A stretch of 64,000 nucleotides of DNA from the NCBI GenBank assembly GCA_014549065.1, contig JACDOX010000015.1, positions 8,439,016-8,503,015 of the forward strand, read 5' to 3'. How positions within the stretch are numbered: the stretch's first letter is position 1; each line of letters starts with the position of its first letter. The stretch is from Cardinalis cardinalis (lineage: Eukaryota; Chordata; Aves; Passeriformes; Cardinalidae). A program made the translations under genes and the position numbers. Shown here piece by piece: positions 14,028 through 24,300 of the stretch. The notes under the pieces were generated by a model, which did no database searches, had not been told where the DNA came from, and was given only the letters and a program-made list of their open reading frames with translations.

Positions 14028-14294
14028 GTGAGATGCAAACACACAAGGCTCAGAAGTGGCCTCACTNTCTCCTTTTCTCTTTCTCTGTTGCCCCCAGGCA
14101 AAAAGAGGAAACACTTCCAGCAGTACCTGCAGCTCGGGGCCAGCCCAGGTTTTGCAGCCGGGTGTGCTAGCAAGGAACAAAAGCTTTTCAAAGAAACCTT
14201 TTGTCACCCTTGGAAGAAGAGGAGGCTTTATAGTNAATGCAGTGATTTTATGGGCAGAACAAAAATGCTGAAACGTCTTCTGTGGTGAAAATAA
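14028..14294 (+). other. possible splice acceptor and terminal-exon-like segment (unproven)
   Basis: A long pyrimidine tract ends in CCCCCAG at 14,091-14,097, which is a good vertebrate 3' splice-site pattern. One frame stays open from there to a TGA at 14,286-14,288, and an AATAAA polyadenylation hexamer follows at 14,289-14,294. The encoded peptide (for example KHFQQYLQL) matches no family I know. The segment lies just upstream of the CpG-rich region. It could be the last exon of a non-coding or unknown transcript, or coincidence. Confidence is low because splice-like signals are common by chance. Confidence 0.2.
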
Positions 14295-14736
14295 AAAGTG
14301 ATTATTTCTGGGTTTATATTTACTTTTTATAAAACCTAATAATGAGGACATCTTTCCCAGCCGCTGAGTTTTTAAAAATCTTTATCTATCCTCCCAAAGC
14401 AGGAGGCATGTTTAGAAAACAAACAAGCAACCCAGAAAGTAAATTTGAAAGATGCTCGCGCTCCTCTGCTTAAGCCTGAGGTGAGCAGTGTAAGTTTGGT
14501 GAGGAAATAGAAACACCCGGAGCGTCTCTGCAGTGGTGGGGAGGCGCAGGAGGGAAGAGCCCGTGTCCCATGGACCCATCTGTGCAGCGGGCAGCGGCTG
14601 GGGCGGCTTCCTATACAGGAGCTTTGGGAAGACAGGAGCGTTGGGAAGCGCTGAACTCGCTCCCCATGCCNGCCAGGGATGGAGCCTCCAGGGATGGAGC
14701 CGCAGGTTGCAGCCGGACCAGCCTGCAGCGCTGGTT

Positions 14737-15366
14737 NNNNNNNNNNNNNNNNNNNNNNNNNNNNNNNNNNNNNNNNNNNNNNNNNNNNNNNNNNNNNNNN
14801 NNNNNNNNNNNNNNNNNNNNNNNNNNNNNNNNNNNNNNNNNNNNNNNNNNNNNNNNNNNNNNNNNNNNNNNNNNNNNNNNNNNNNNNNNNNNNNNNNNNN
14901 NNNNNNNNNNNNNNNNNNNNNNNNNNNNNNNNNNNNNNNNNNNNNNNNNNNNNNNNNNNNNNNNNNNNNNNNNNNNNNNNNNNNNNNNNNNNNNNNNNNN
15001 NNNNNNNNNNNNNNNNNNNNNNNNNNNNNNNNNNNNNNNNNNNNNNNNNNNNNNNNNNNNNNNNNNNNNNNNNNNNNNNNNNNNNNNNNNNNNNNNNNNN
15101 NNNNNNNNNNNNNNNNNNNNNNNNNNNNNNNNNNNNNNNNNNNNNNNNNNNNNNNNNNNNNNNNNNNNNNNNNNNNNNNNNNNNNNNNNNNNNNNNNNNN
15201 NNNNNNNNNNNNNNNNNNNNNNNNNNNNNNNNNNNNNNNNNNNNNNNNNNNNNNNNNNNNNNNNNNNNNNNNNNNNNNNNNNNNNNNNNNNNNNNNNNNN
15301 NNNNNNNNNNNNNNNNNNNNNNNNNNNNNNNNNNNNNNNNNNNNNNNNNNNNNNNNNNNNNNNNNN
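14737..15366. other. assembly gap of 630 N
   Basis: A continuous run of N. The apparent long open frames reported across this interval on both strands are artefacts of reading through N. It interrupts the most CpG-rich part of the window, where short-read coverage often fails. Confidence 0.99.
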
Positions 15367-15522
15367 GTGCTCTGCAAGGAGACAGGAGCTGTGTGCTCGA
15401 AAGGGACAGGGACAGCGGCAGCAGCCGGCCCGGGGCGCTTGCGGGCGGTGCTCCGCAAAACGCGCCCAAAAGCCAGGCTGGGGAGAGCGGAACCCACTGC
15501 CGGGGAGAACGGAACCGAGGTG

Positions 15523-15527
15523 CTGTG
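15523..15527. repeat. target-site duplication, left copy (outer LTR)
   Basis: CTGTG here is repeated at 16,377-16,381, directly flanking the outer LTR. A 5-bp duplication is typical of ERVL-type integration. The right flank continues with TGT, which resembles the LTR start, so the exact left edge carries slight ambiguity. Confidence 0.8.
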
Positions 15528-15702
15528 TGTTAAAAATNGGTTAGAAACTGCTGTAAAATAGTTGCTACTTGTTAGGCATGTACTGTTGGTTTGGTTGTTA
15601 CATTGTAAAAGGGGTTTAAAGGGTAGTTTAAGGAATACGGGACTCAACGTACCATAACCCACCTGAGTGTACCCGAGCTAGCCTGGACAGAACTGTAATG
15701 GG

Positions 15703-15707
15703 CCAAT
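15703..15707 (+). promoter_or_regulatory. CCAAT box in U3 of the outer LTR
   Basis: GGCCAATCCAG in the U3 part of the outer LTR. The later insertion of the inner LTR lies between this box and the TATA-like box. Confidence 0.4.
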
Positions 15708-15735
15708 CCAGAGCCTTAAACCTTCATGCAAATGA

Positions 15736-15741
15736 AGGATN
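15736..15741. repeat. target-site duplication, left copy (inner LTR)
   Basis: AGGATN here matches AGGATC at 16,125-16,130 on the other side of the inner LTR; the sixth base is an N in this copy. A 6-bp duplication is typical of ERVK-type (class II) integration. Confidence 0.8.
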
Positions 15742-15813
15742 TGGGACGGTGTTCTCAGGGGTCTTAGCATGAGGGAAGAGATGAGGATCTGACTCCATGT
15801 TTCAAATGGCTGA

Positions 15814-15819
15814 TTTATT
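15814..15819 (-). terminator. AATAAA polyadenylation signal of the inner LTR
   Basis: The minus strand reads AATAAA within the 3' third of the inner LTR, in the position expected for the R region of a retroviral LTR. It could end transcripts that run in the minus direction. Confidence 0.6.
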
Positions 15820-15960
15820 ATTTTATGATATATATTATATTAAAACTATACTAAAAGAATAGAAGAAAGGATTTCATCAGAAGGCTGGCTAAGAATAGAA
15901 AAGGAAGAAAGACAACAAAAGCTTGTGTCCTGGATAGAGTGTCCGAGCCAGCTGACTGTG

Positions 15961-15965
15961 ATTGG
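15961..15965 (-). promoter_or_regulatory. CCAAT box in the inner LTR
   Basis: The minus strand reads GGCCAATCAC, a canonical CCAAT context for NF-Y, inside the presumed U3 of the inner LTR. Confidence 0.4.
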
Positions 15966-16165
15966 CCATTAATTAGAAACAACTCCATGAGACCAATCAC
16001 AGATGCACCCGTTGCATTCCACAGCAGCAGATAACCATTGTTTACATTTTGTTCCTGAGGCCTCTCAGCTTCTCGTGAGAAAAAATCCTAAGGAAAGGAT
16101 TTTTCAGAAAATATCATGGCTACAAGGATCCAAACAGAAACCAATCCAAAGGGACAAAAAACAGG

Positions 16166-16173
16166 ATAAAAAG
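16166..16173 (+). promoter_or_regulatory. TATA-like box of the outer LTR
   Basis: ATAAAAAG lies about 21 bases after the second CCAAT box (16,141-16,145) and just before the GC-rich presumed R region. This is the usual arrangement of an LTR core promoter. It would drive transcription to the right. Confidence 0.5.
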
Positions 16174-16376
16174 GGGCGTCTGGCCCGCTGAATCCATGCC
16201 GCTCCCCCGGGAACATCGGGGCGGTCGCTGCCGAGCAGCCCCAGCGCCGGCGCTGCCGCNCCCCCGGCGGGAGCGCTCCNGCTCGGCCCGCGGGCCTCCA
16301 GGCTTTAGGTCTTTCTTTTTATTATAACAAACGCTGAAATCACTTTAGTACCGGGAGTGTGGTCCCGTTTTTAACA

Positions 16377-16381
16377 CTGTG
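16377..16381. repeat. target-site duplication, right copy (outer LTR)
   Basis: CTGTG, identical to 15,523-15,527. Joining the two flanks at this duplication restores an uninterrupted host sequence. Confidence 0.8.
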
Positions 16382-16635
16382 TGTCCATGACAGGGAAGGT
16401 GACCCCTCTGGTCCTCTCACAGCCGGTGGGGACAGCCCTGCAGAGCTGACCCTGCTGCAGGGTCTGGCCATAAAACAACAGCGTGTCCAAGCAAAATCTG
16501 CTCACTTCTCCTGGAGAATTGGCTGGCAGAGCTGTGACTGTCTCTGCTTTTTCTTAGATACTTTGGGAATGACCTTACTCTTTGCTGCCTGCCTGGCAGA
16601 ACAGGTCTCTGCATTTATTACTGAACCTGAATTAT

Positions 16636-16692
16636 ATTAAACCTAATCTAGGTGATCCTAATAGCCTTTTCTGGCCTTAGAATCTGTGAAAT
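16636..16692 (+). mobile_element. CR1 LINE 3' end relic
   Basis: The stretch contains 'ctaggtgatcctaatagcc' followed by 'ttttctggccttagaatc' and 'tgtgaa'. This is the typical CR1/L3-group 3' terminus (agatgatc...aatggtccc...ttctggccttaaaatctatgaa). The body of the element upstream is not recognisable, which fits 5' truncation or heavy decay. The assignment is by recalled consensus. Confidence 0.6.
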
Positions 16693-17249
16693 GTATTAAT
16701 CTCTGCTAGATGAAATAATATTTTCTGGCCTAATATATTAATGACTCTTTATTTAAATATTTTAATACCTAAACCTGGCAGTCTCTGTCACTTTGATTTC
16801 ATTTTATCTTTCCCATAATAATAAAAAATAAAATGTATATTCAATCTACACAGAAAACCGCCCTTAGGAATTTTTCTCTCTCCCCCTTTTTCCTTCACCC
16901 TCCTGGGACTCACCAGCTCAGCTGGCCATGATTTTTGATAGCTGATAGCTTGTTGGATTCTATTAGCTAGCACCACAGGCCTTTGAACCTCTGTGTGCAT
17001 AAACTAGCTTCTCAGCCACTTGCTTAGCTTCTCAAGATTATTTCTGGGACAAGGTGAATCACTCCTTCTCAAAGATGCAGCTGTTGGCCAAAGCATATTC
17101 CATTAAATTTACTTAGCACTAAGCCATTACTACTGTTCTTGGCAAGTCTCTTTCCTTCTAAATCAATGATATTTGACTTGTACAGTGCAACCACGAGGAA
17201 TGAACAAGCACATTTGCAATCCCCACTACCAGTGAAACCACCACAAGGT

Positions 17250-17293
17250 AAACACACATAAATGTACACAAACACACACAGGCACACACACAC
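17250..17293. repeat. imperfect CA microsatellite
   Basis: Interrupted (CA)n with TA and AA breaks. It generates a cysteine/valine-rich artefact in a minus-strand open frame. Confidence 0.8.
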
Positions 17294-18828
17294 TGATTCT
17301 TGCCAAAACAAAGGAAGCTGATCCTGAGTTGAATATAAAATCAGACTGAAAACAGTTTTAGCTTCATTAATTCTGGCCTCTTGCTTACTGGGATTTGCCA
17401 GTCTCTGGCAGACCCAGATGATCTGAAACGCTGAGCTCCTGTTTCCAAAGTCCAGAAATAAGCAGAAAATAAAAACAATAGTGCCTGAAAACCTGTTTTT
17501 GTTGTGTTTCCAGTTTAGCTTTAGCAATGCTTAGAGAGCTGAATGTCAGGAGTAAATAGCCCACATTTTGGGGTGCCTTTTTGATCCTCCCACTTCTGCA
17601 AGTGATACACTTTGGCATCCCAGCCCAAGCTGATCAGAGGACAACAAGCAGTTCTTGAGGTTTGGAGACCTGATTTCTTTCCACATTAGAGCAAAGAAAA
17701 ATAAAATAGAGGTGAGTTGGAGGAGGGCTGTGAATATGTCTGAGTGATCTGAAAGGATCAGATGAAGGAAGGAAAGTGGGTGGGAGGGAAAAGCACCTGG
17801 ACCATGTTCTGCCCTACCAAGTGCAGGTGGCCTCACATTTGATCCTGGAGGAGAAGCCACACCCTGGCCTGCTGACCAGTGCTCAGTCCACTCTGGGCTT
17901 GGCCACTTTCCAAGGGATGCTTTGGTGGTAACATTTCACCAGACATAATTCCAGTTCCCACAGTGTGTGTGATGGAAACCACTATAAAACTTTCTGAGCT
18001 TGCTACCTCTGGGGATTTTTTCCCTTTCTTTCTGTGTAATCCACCCTTCTGCTATCCTGAGTGATTCACTGTCATGCAGAGCTAAGAGGTGATATTTTTC
18101 AGAAGGCATTACAATGATACACCACTCAGCAGAGAATGACAAGCACTTTGATCTCACTCTTGTTCTTGGAACCATGGTGCTTCTCTTTTTTGCCCCTTTA
18201 GTCAATCATAACTATCCATGGGATTGTGTACACTGAAGCAGGATTCCAGATCTTCTCAACTTTTGTGCTCATGCTAACAGCTACCACACACTAATACATT
18301 GTTTGCATATGTAATGAATGGGTTTTTTATGTTACATGGAATTACTTCAAATTACTTACAAATTACTTCAGCAGGGCTGATTAAATATTGCTCTTCCTTC
18401 CTTCCAAGTTCTAATTCTTCTCCTGCTAGTGGCTCAGCTGTAACTGAGTGTGCAGGTTCTGATTCCCACAGACAGGAGAGCTTTGAGCTCAGGTCCTCTG
18501 CATTGCATTTAGCTGGTGTTTTAACCTGAAAGATAGAGAACACGAAGAGGATGGTATTTCCTTCTGGTCTCCACAGATAAATCCCTCTGTCCCCAATATA
18601 TTTAAAACATATTTAGATTCAGTGACAAAACATAAACAGCACCACCCAACTGCCTTTGGTATTTCTCTTTCTCTTTGTCATCTGAATCTCCACATCCATT
18701 TTGGGAGGAGGTCTAAGATGGTGAATGAGAAGTGGGTGGGTGGCTAAAATCTTAAACTGTTCCTTGTTTCTCACTATGTGTATATTGTTTTTGTCCTGTT
18801 CTCCATGCATAGCAGACCAGCTGAGGCT

Positions 18829-18859
18829 GGGGAGGGAGAGGGACTGGTGGGAGGGAGGG
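18829..18859 (+). other. G-quadruplex-type motif
   Basis: Six runs of three or more G (18,829-32, 18,834-36, 18,840-42, 18,849-51, 18,853-55, 18,857-59) are separated by loops of 1, 3, 6, 1 and 1 bases. This satisfies the usual G3+N1-7 intramolecular quadruplex rule with runs to spare. No gene context explains it. Confidence 0.6.
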
Positions 18860-19813
18860 CTCTCTTTCTGTCTGAGAAGTTGCATTTACCCTTTTCAGGA
18901 AATGAAACAAAAGAGAATAAGGCCAAGAGGGTCTCATTGGCATGTACCTGATTGTAACCTGCAAGCACAGCAATGGGGCTGACTGATCTCAAATCCAGTT
19001 ACATGTCTCCCCAGAAATCTAGAAGACTGAAGAAAATACAATTAGTTACCAACAGAAATAGCAGCAGGCAGATTATCATTTGACAAACAATGATTTCATG
19101 CTCTGTTGAAGCAAAAGAGAAGAAAAAAAGGGAAGTGAAAGCATGAGGGGGAAGAATAAAAATGGCAGGTTAAGATTGAGGAAATGCTATAAATTAGCAA
19201 AATATTGATCAAAAGCATTAGTTATTGGCAGACTTAAGGAAGCCACTGCTACTTTGATGCTAGAACACTCTGTTTTAGGGAGCAGCATGATAGCTAAGCT
19301 TTTCCAGATGTCAGGGAGTTCCCATGCTTTATATTTCTGAGGAGACACAGGGGTTGGTCACTACTTTTTTCTGTCTTTCACCATCAGTTGGTGGCAGATA
19401 GACCAGGGTTTTACAGAAGCTGCCCCCCAGGCTGGTGTGGTGTGAGCCTCACATCCCAGGGAGGAAAAGCCCCCAGCCCCAAGCTGGTGCTGTCCTCTTG
19501 GCAGGAGCAAACCAAGCCAAGGCAGATTCAGACTCGGCACAAACATCAGCCCTTTCTGCCATACCTTGGCCTTGGGCTCAGGGGATTTTGGCTCTGGCAG
19601 CTCACTGAGAGGGAGCAGGATGGCTGAGAAACCCTTTTGAAAGCTGAAAGTTAAAACCTGATAGTGGAAGTCCTGTTATTCTTGCCTGACTTGTGGTTTG
19701 TGAATGGCTCAATGTCCCATCAAGCCCTTTTCACTCCAGCTCAAAATAGCATGGGCGAGTCTGCTGATAGTTTTGATAGCAGCAATTTTCAAAGCCTCAG
19801 CCACAATACAAAC

Positions 19814-19866
19814 TAAGGGCCTGATCCAGAGATAATTGAAGTGTTTCCCTGAATTGAATCTGAGCC
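19814..19866. repeat. possible relic of an old palindromic amniote repeat
   Basis: The segment begins 'gggcctgatccagag', continues 'attgaagtg...' and ends 'gaattgaatctgagcc'. This is reminiscent of a widespread reptile/bird palindromic repeat that starts GGGCCTGATCC and ends with its inverse. Similarity is partial and from memory only. Confidence 0.25.
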
Positions 19867-20070
19867 TAAAAAGGCAGAGCCAGAAAGGGAAAAATAAACT
19901 TTACAGAAGTGAATAGAAATATACTTGAAAATGAATTCTGGAGGCAGCTCAGTCCAGCTGCGTGGCTTTTCCTGCCTTTGGCAATGTGGCTGCAGGCACT
20001 GAGAGCACCAAGGCTGAGCATTATTATGGGATGAGAGGCTTTCTCTAAGCTGCCCCATCTCCTAATCAGA

Positions 20071-20112
20071 GGTGAGCCCCATCAGCAGCCATGGTGAGCC
20101 CCATCAGCCATG
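20071..20112. repeat. two-copy tandem duplication, about 22-bp unit
   Basis: GGTGAGCCCCATCAGC occurs at 20,071 and again at 20,093, with the following bases (agccat / catg) partly shared. It is a small slippage-type duplication. Confidence 0.7.
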
Positions 20113-21322
20113 CTCCAGGCACGTTCCCACTGCCCCATTATCAGGACAGGTGGCCGTGAGATGGAGCCATGCTCAGGGAGCAGAAATCTGTTTTGGTTCC
20201 CTTGTAAAATTGCTGCCCCTCTGCCTGCATGCTTGCTTAATGGTTTTTTTCCCCCTCCATCAGGAGCAGGTACAGCAGTGAGCAAACTTTGAGATTGCTG
20301 CTAACCCACATAGATTGCCTGCTTATTTTTCCCACCAGCTCAGAAAGTTGATTAACTTTAGATGGACTAAGGCTGATTCAAAGCCTGCTGAAATCTGTAA
20401 TAAATCACTAAAATGAAAATATAATTTCACTTATAACAATGACAAAATACCCTTTGACATCTGTAGACAGGTCAAAATTCCACTTCAAGTAAATGCATGC
20501 TGAACCACAGTTAATGAGGGAACATATATATCAGCAGTTAAAAAAGAAACAAACCAAAAAACAACAAGGAGGGTGAAAAACATTTTTGTAAAAAAATTAA
20601 GCAGATGCCAATTGTTCCTGCATTTTATTTGTAGTCTGTATGCAGGATAACTTTCCTAACTTAACACAACAGAGAATCCCAGTGCATTTTATGACCTGGA
20701 AAATTAAGTTTGCATATCATCAGCATCGAAGGACCTGATTTTAGGATGCCATGGAAAACACTCAACCCAGCTGTTATATTTCTGCAACTGTTCTGTGAGA
20801 CCTCTGAATGTTCTCTGCACCCAACACAGCGTAGGTTTGCAATGTTGAAGATGCACAATTTGTGAGAAGGCTGGGGGAGTGTACATGTGAATGTGTGTGT
20901 GGGGACACCTTTGTCCCATTTGCACTTCCATTTATACAGCAGATGATGAATCACATTGTATAATTACATAGATAGAAAGTTATTTGATGTTTAATTTTGC
21001 CTAGACGAATGTTAGTTGCTTCCTAAGCAGTATTTTCTCCCTATCAGTGTCTTCCTAATAGCTGTGGATTTTTAATTACTGATAATTAGTATTTACATGG
21101 AGCCTTTAGCAAACAATTCCTGAAGTACTTGTAGTAATTACATATGTAAATTGTAATGAAAGAAAAATATTTGCAGCTTGACAAAAGCAAAGCTGGGGAA
21201 GTAGGCAGAAAGCAGAGGTCAAGTTTTGATGTTTAAAAATGAGGCAAAGGTAGGATAAAGTTCTGTGTTTTTCTACACTGTCGGATAAAACAGAACCAAT
21301 CAATCAGGAATTTCTGTGTGAA

Positions 21323-21338
21323 TTTTTTTTTTTTTTTT
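21323..21338. repeat. T16 homopolymer
   Basis: Sixteen consecutive T; no A-rich tail-bearing element or target duplication was recognised next to it. Confidence 0.85.
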
Positions 21339-24300
21339 GTGAGAACAGAAATGAGAATAACTTCTGTTGATTCTGATCTATTGATGCTGACAGAAAGAGT
21401 GGAGAAGTACATATGTGATGCCTTTTCTTAGGTGGCCTTAGCAGTCCTGGAGAAGGGTTGAAGGAAGTGTCTTGCTGAGACACTGGACTCTGCGTGATGC
21501 TGTCAGAGAGCAGATGGGCTTATAAAACAGGAGACAGATGAAACAGAACTGAGAAATTTCTGCAAATCTCTCAGTTAAGAATCCCTGGGCAATGCTGAGC
21601 TCCCAAAGTCTTTTCTCAGATTTTGGACAGGGCTGCATGTCAGAAATATCAATCACAGACACTGTTCAGATGGATAAAGGGAGANAACAGACTTAGAGCA
21701 CATGTGTGGAAAGAGATACAACCCTCTTTCTGTGNTGCCTGCATAATTCTTGCCTATCACATCTGGCTCTTTCTTCAGCCACAGCTCTGAGACTCAGACC
21801 CACAGCAGCATCTGTGACCCCTAAATCTCTGCATGCCTCTTGGAGCTGTGATTGTTTCTGTTACTGANCCCTTCTGGGCTCACACAAGCAGGCTAATTTT
21901 TTTCTTGTTAGAAAGGGAAATTAGGTTTCATTACTTATTGCAGAGATAAAAGCTGAAGTTTTTTCTCCTTGTGAATGTTTTAGGAACCTGCTGAGCTGAT
22001 CAGCTCTGTTGTCTGATGAGCACTCTGCAGTGACATGAAGAGTAGATGAATTAAAGGCTTTGTCTGCTGCTTGTTCTTATTCTCTCTCTTTTTAACATCC
22101 TAAAAGTCCACTAGGGACAAGCAAATAACAGTCCAGCCCAGTTCTCCCNAGCCACACTTGCCTTGTCAAAAACTGCCCAGGAGCAACCCATCTGCCCCCC
22201 CTCCACAGATCATCTATTCCATTAGTATAAATTATTAAAATGAAATATTTTACAAGTGGCTACAGACCTATTCTGAATTAATCCCTTTATTCCATTATGA
22301 GACAATAAACCTTTACATTTCTGAGAGCTCTNGTCAGACATTCTGCTTCACTCAGGAATAAATGTATTCAAAGGTTGGGAGGCTCTTCCTCTATCCCACT
22401 ACATTCATATTAATCAGGCTGGCCAGCATGTAACTCTGCAGATAGCAATCATCAGATGTTCCTTCCCAGAGAAATTTGGTTTACAGCTCCACAGGCAGCA
22501 CAGATCACATTAGGCTTAGGCCCTGGTCTTCTTTGAGGAGGTCTAAGTGCTCTGGGAGGGCAAGCTGGACCCACAGCTGAACTGTGCATAACTTCACAGA
22601 AAATAATTTGTTGTTGCCTGATAGGTGCCTGTTACATCTGTAGTGGGAGCTGATTAATCCAAAAGGCATGCCAGGCTTATCAAAACTGTGATCAGAGGCA
22701 GGCTAATCTCTCTGGCAAAAGCATGGAGGACTGAGACTGAGCTAAAGCTGTGCCTCTGGCTTCCCCATGCCATGAGATTCCTTTCTTCCATTGTTATATT
22801 CAGATGGCCAGTATTGATTGCTGCTGTAAAGAACCAGGAAAGTGATGAACCAGCTGTGTTTCATTTTATATCTCTAGGTGAAACGTTTTTCAGACATTTT
22901 AGGCAAGTATTCTTATTTGCTTTTGGGACACAGCGTAGCAACATCTGTACAAGCAGGATCTTCTTAGAGCTAAAAGAGGAAGATACGGATTTAGAAAGAA
23001 ATTTGAGTAAAGTCTAAATTGGGGCTTTTANAGTGCATGTTTTCAGTGAAGTCTCATGCTGGGAGTGAGCGCTCTGTGTGGATACTTGCTTGGAATGGAT
23101 CCAGTGGCAGGGTCCAGACTCATCAGGGATAAAGGNCCTCCCAACCAAGTCTTCAAAGCAGTTTCACAAAATCAAAGGCTTTCAAATTTAAGTGAAAGAG
23201 ACTCAGACATATTATCCAGTTGCCCATACAGCTTTAACTTCATGCTTATTTTGAGATGATACACGCTTTCATTAGGACTATTTTATTCAGAAGAAAAATT
23301 GTGGGAGCCCAGAAATCTGACATTTCCTAATATTTGAGTGCCNTCTAAATTAGTTTTCTTTTGCAGTTCTGAGTATATGTCACTCTATATAATTATTCCA
23401 GCTTTTTTTAAGCAATGGGAGACTACCACTGGTAACAATGTGCATATAGAAGCTGATGAAGTATGAGCTGAATAATTCTTTTTCTCTGTTNAGTACAAAG
23501 GAGGTACAGGAAGACTGGATCATCAGACTGCCCCTTTTCCTAGACTTTAAATCCTATCACGTCAACACTATGGTGAAAAAGCTTCATAGTTCTGCTACTG
23601 TGCACACCTAGATGTATCACAGCTTGGATGAAAGGAAAGTTTGGGCACCTGCCTCCTACTCAGATTNTACTGAGGGTTGTTAGATTATGCTGAGGGTTGC
23701 TGAGTTGCCCTAGGACTAACACAAGCCATAACCAAGCCCTATCATGTCACCTGCTGGGGTTTGCTGATGACAGCACGGGTGTGACTTGGCTANAGTCATT
23801 TCTGGAGTACATCTGCCTGCTCAACCATCTTCCTGCAGGCTGTGCTGNTCAGTTCTTTCCCTCCTACCCACCTGTGAGCTGCCCTGCATGTGTGGGGCAG
23901 GGAGAAGAGAGAAGACACCTGGAAGTCTTATTTGCAGACCTGAGACAACAAAGGTATGGAAAGGGAACACAAGATTTTAAATTCCTTCTTTCCATAATTT
24001 TTTCNGCCCTGGGTCACCAGGGCCTCACTCCACTTGGTTTGGCCACTGGGATGTGGCATCAGACTTCACCCAAAGCACTGTCTCCTGTTCTCCTGCTCTT
24101 TATCACTGACACCACTACAGACCCTGATGTAGCTTTATCTTTCTNCACCAGGGATCAGTACTGAGCCTTGGGCTAAGATTTCCAAAGCCAGCTAATGAGT
24201 GTCTTAATTTGGGAAAGTGTGGAGGAACAATAAAGGCAAATGCACCCCAGAAAATGCTGAATAGAGCATTACTCTAGAAGATGTGAAGGAGGAGCACCTT

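Larger units (their letters stand above)
14440..15527. promoter_or_regulatory. CpG-rich segment (candidate CpG island), broken by an assembly gap
   Basis: Both flanks of the gap are GC-rich and contain many CpG dinucleotides: about 15 in 14,440-14,736 and about 14 in 15,367-15,527 by eye. The surrounding tens of kilobases have hardly any. In vertebrates this usually means a germline-unmethylated promoter or first-exon region. No first exon can be recognised on either strand, and the middle of the island is missing. A 15-bp tandem duplication (GGGATGGAGCC...) lies at 14,676-14,705. The alternative is that the CpG density belongs to a young GC-rich repeat hidden in the gap. Confidence 0.5.
15742..16124 (-). 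mobile_element. solo LTR of a second endogenous retrovirus (ERVK-like), nested in the outer LTR
   Basis: Read on the minus strand it begins TGTAGCC and ends CCGTCCCA, is 383 bp long, and is flanked by a 6-bp duplication (AGGATC). The sequence matches an LTR that I recall as abundant in songbird genomes, with the characteristic 'ggccaatcacagtcagctgg' stretch and a run ending near AATAAA. The polyadenylation hexamer AATAAA is present on the minus strand at 15,814-15,819. No internal retroviral sequence is present. It was inserted after the outer LTR and in the opposite orientation. It splits the outer U3 but leaves the proximal CCAAT and TATA boxes intact. Class is inferred from duplication length. 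Confidence 0.88.
15528..16376 (+). mobile_element. solo LTR of an endogenous retrovirus (ERVL-like), interrupted by a second LTR
   Basis: The element starts TGTTAAAAA and ends TTTTTAACA, so its ends are an inverted repeat, and it is flanked by the 5-bp duplication CTGTG. Without the inner insertion it is about 460 bp. The plus orientation is supported by CCAAT boxes at 15,703-15,707 and 16,141-16,145, a TATA-like ATAAAAAG at 16,166-16,173, a GC-rich presumed R region, and a decayed polyadenylation hexamer (AACAAA, 16,326-16,331) before the end. No retroviral internal sequence adjoins it, so it is a solo LTR left by LTR-LTR recombination. The 5-bp duplication points to the ERVL class; the exact family name is not assigned. 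Its R/U5 part keeps many CpGs, which suggests it is young or unmethylated. Confidence 0.88.

Noticed and set aside
14372..15662. Open frames of 284-416 codons on both strands
   Set aside because: They exist only because 630 N bases are read through; the real flanks are short and overlap on both strands.
17069..17527. 152-codon minus-strand frame
   Set aside because: It runs through a CA/GT microsatellite that supplies its cysteine/valine-rich core; no domain is recognisable.
22688..23017. 109-codon plus-strand frame
   Set aside because: Composition is plausible but there is no recognised family, no splice or promoter context, and length is within chance expectation.
23697..24164. 155-codon frame containing FADD, a reverse-transcriptase-like tetrapeptide
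   Set aside because: Neighbouring residues do not match CR1 or retroviral reverse transcriptase, and no other element sequence surrounds it.
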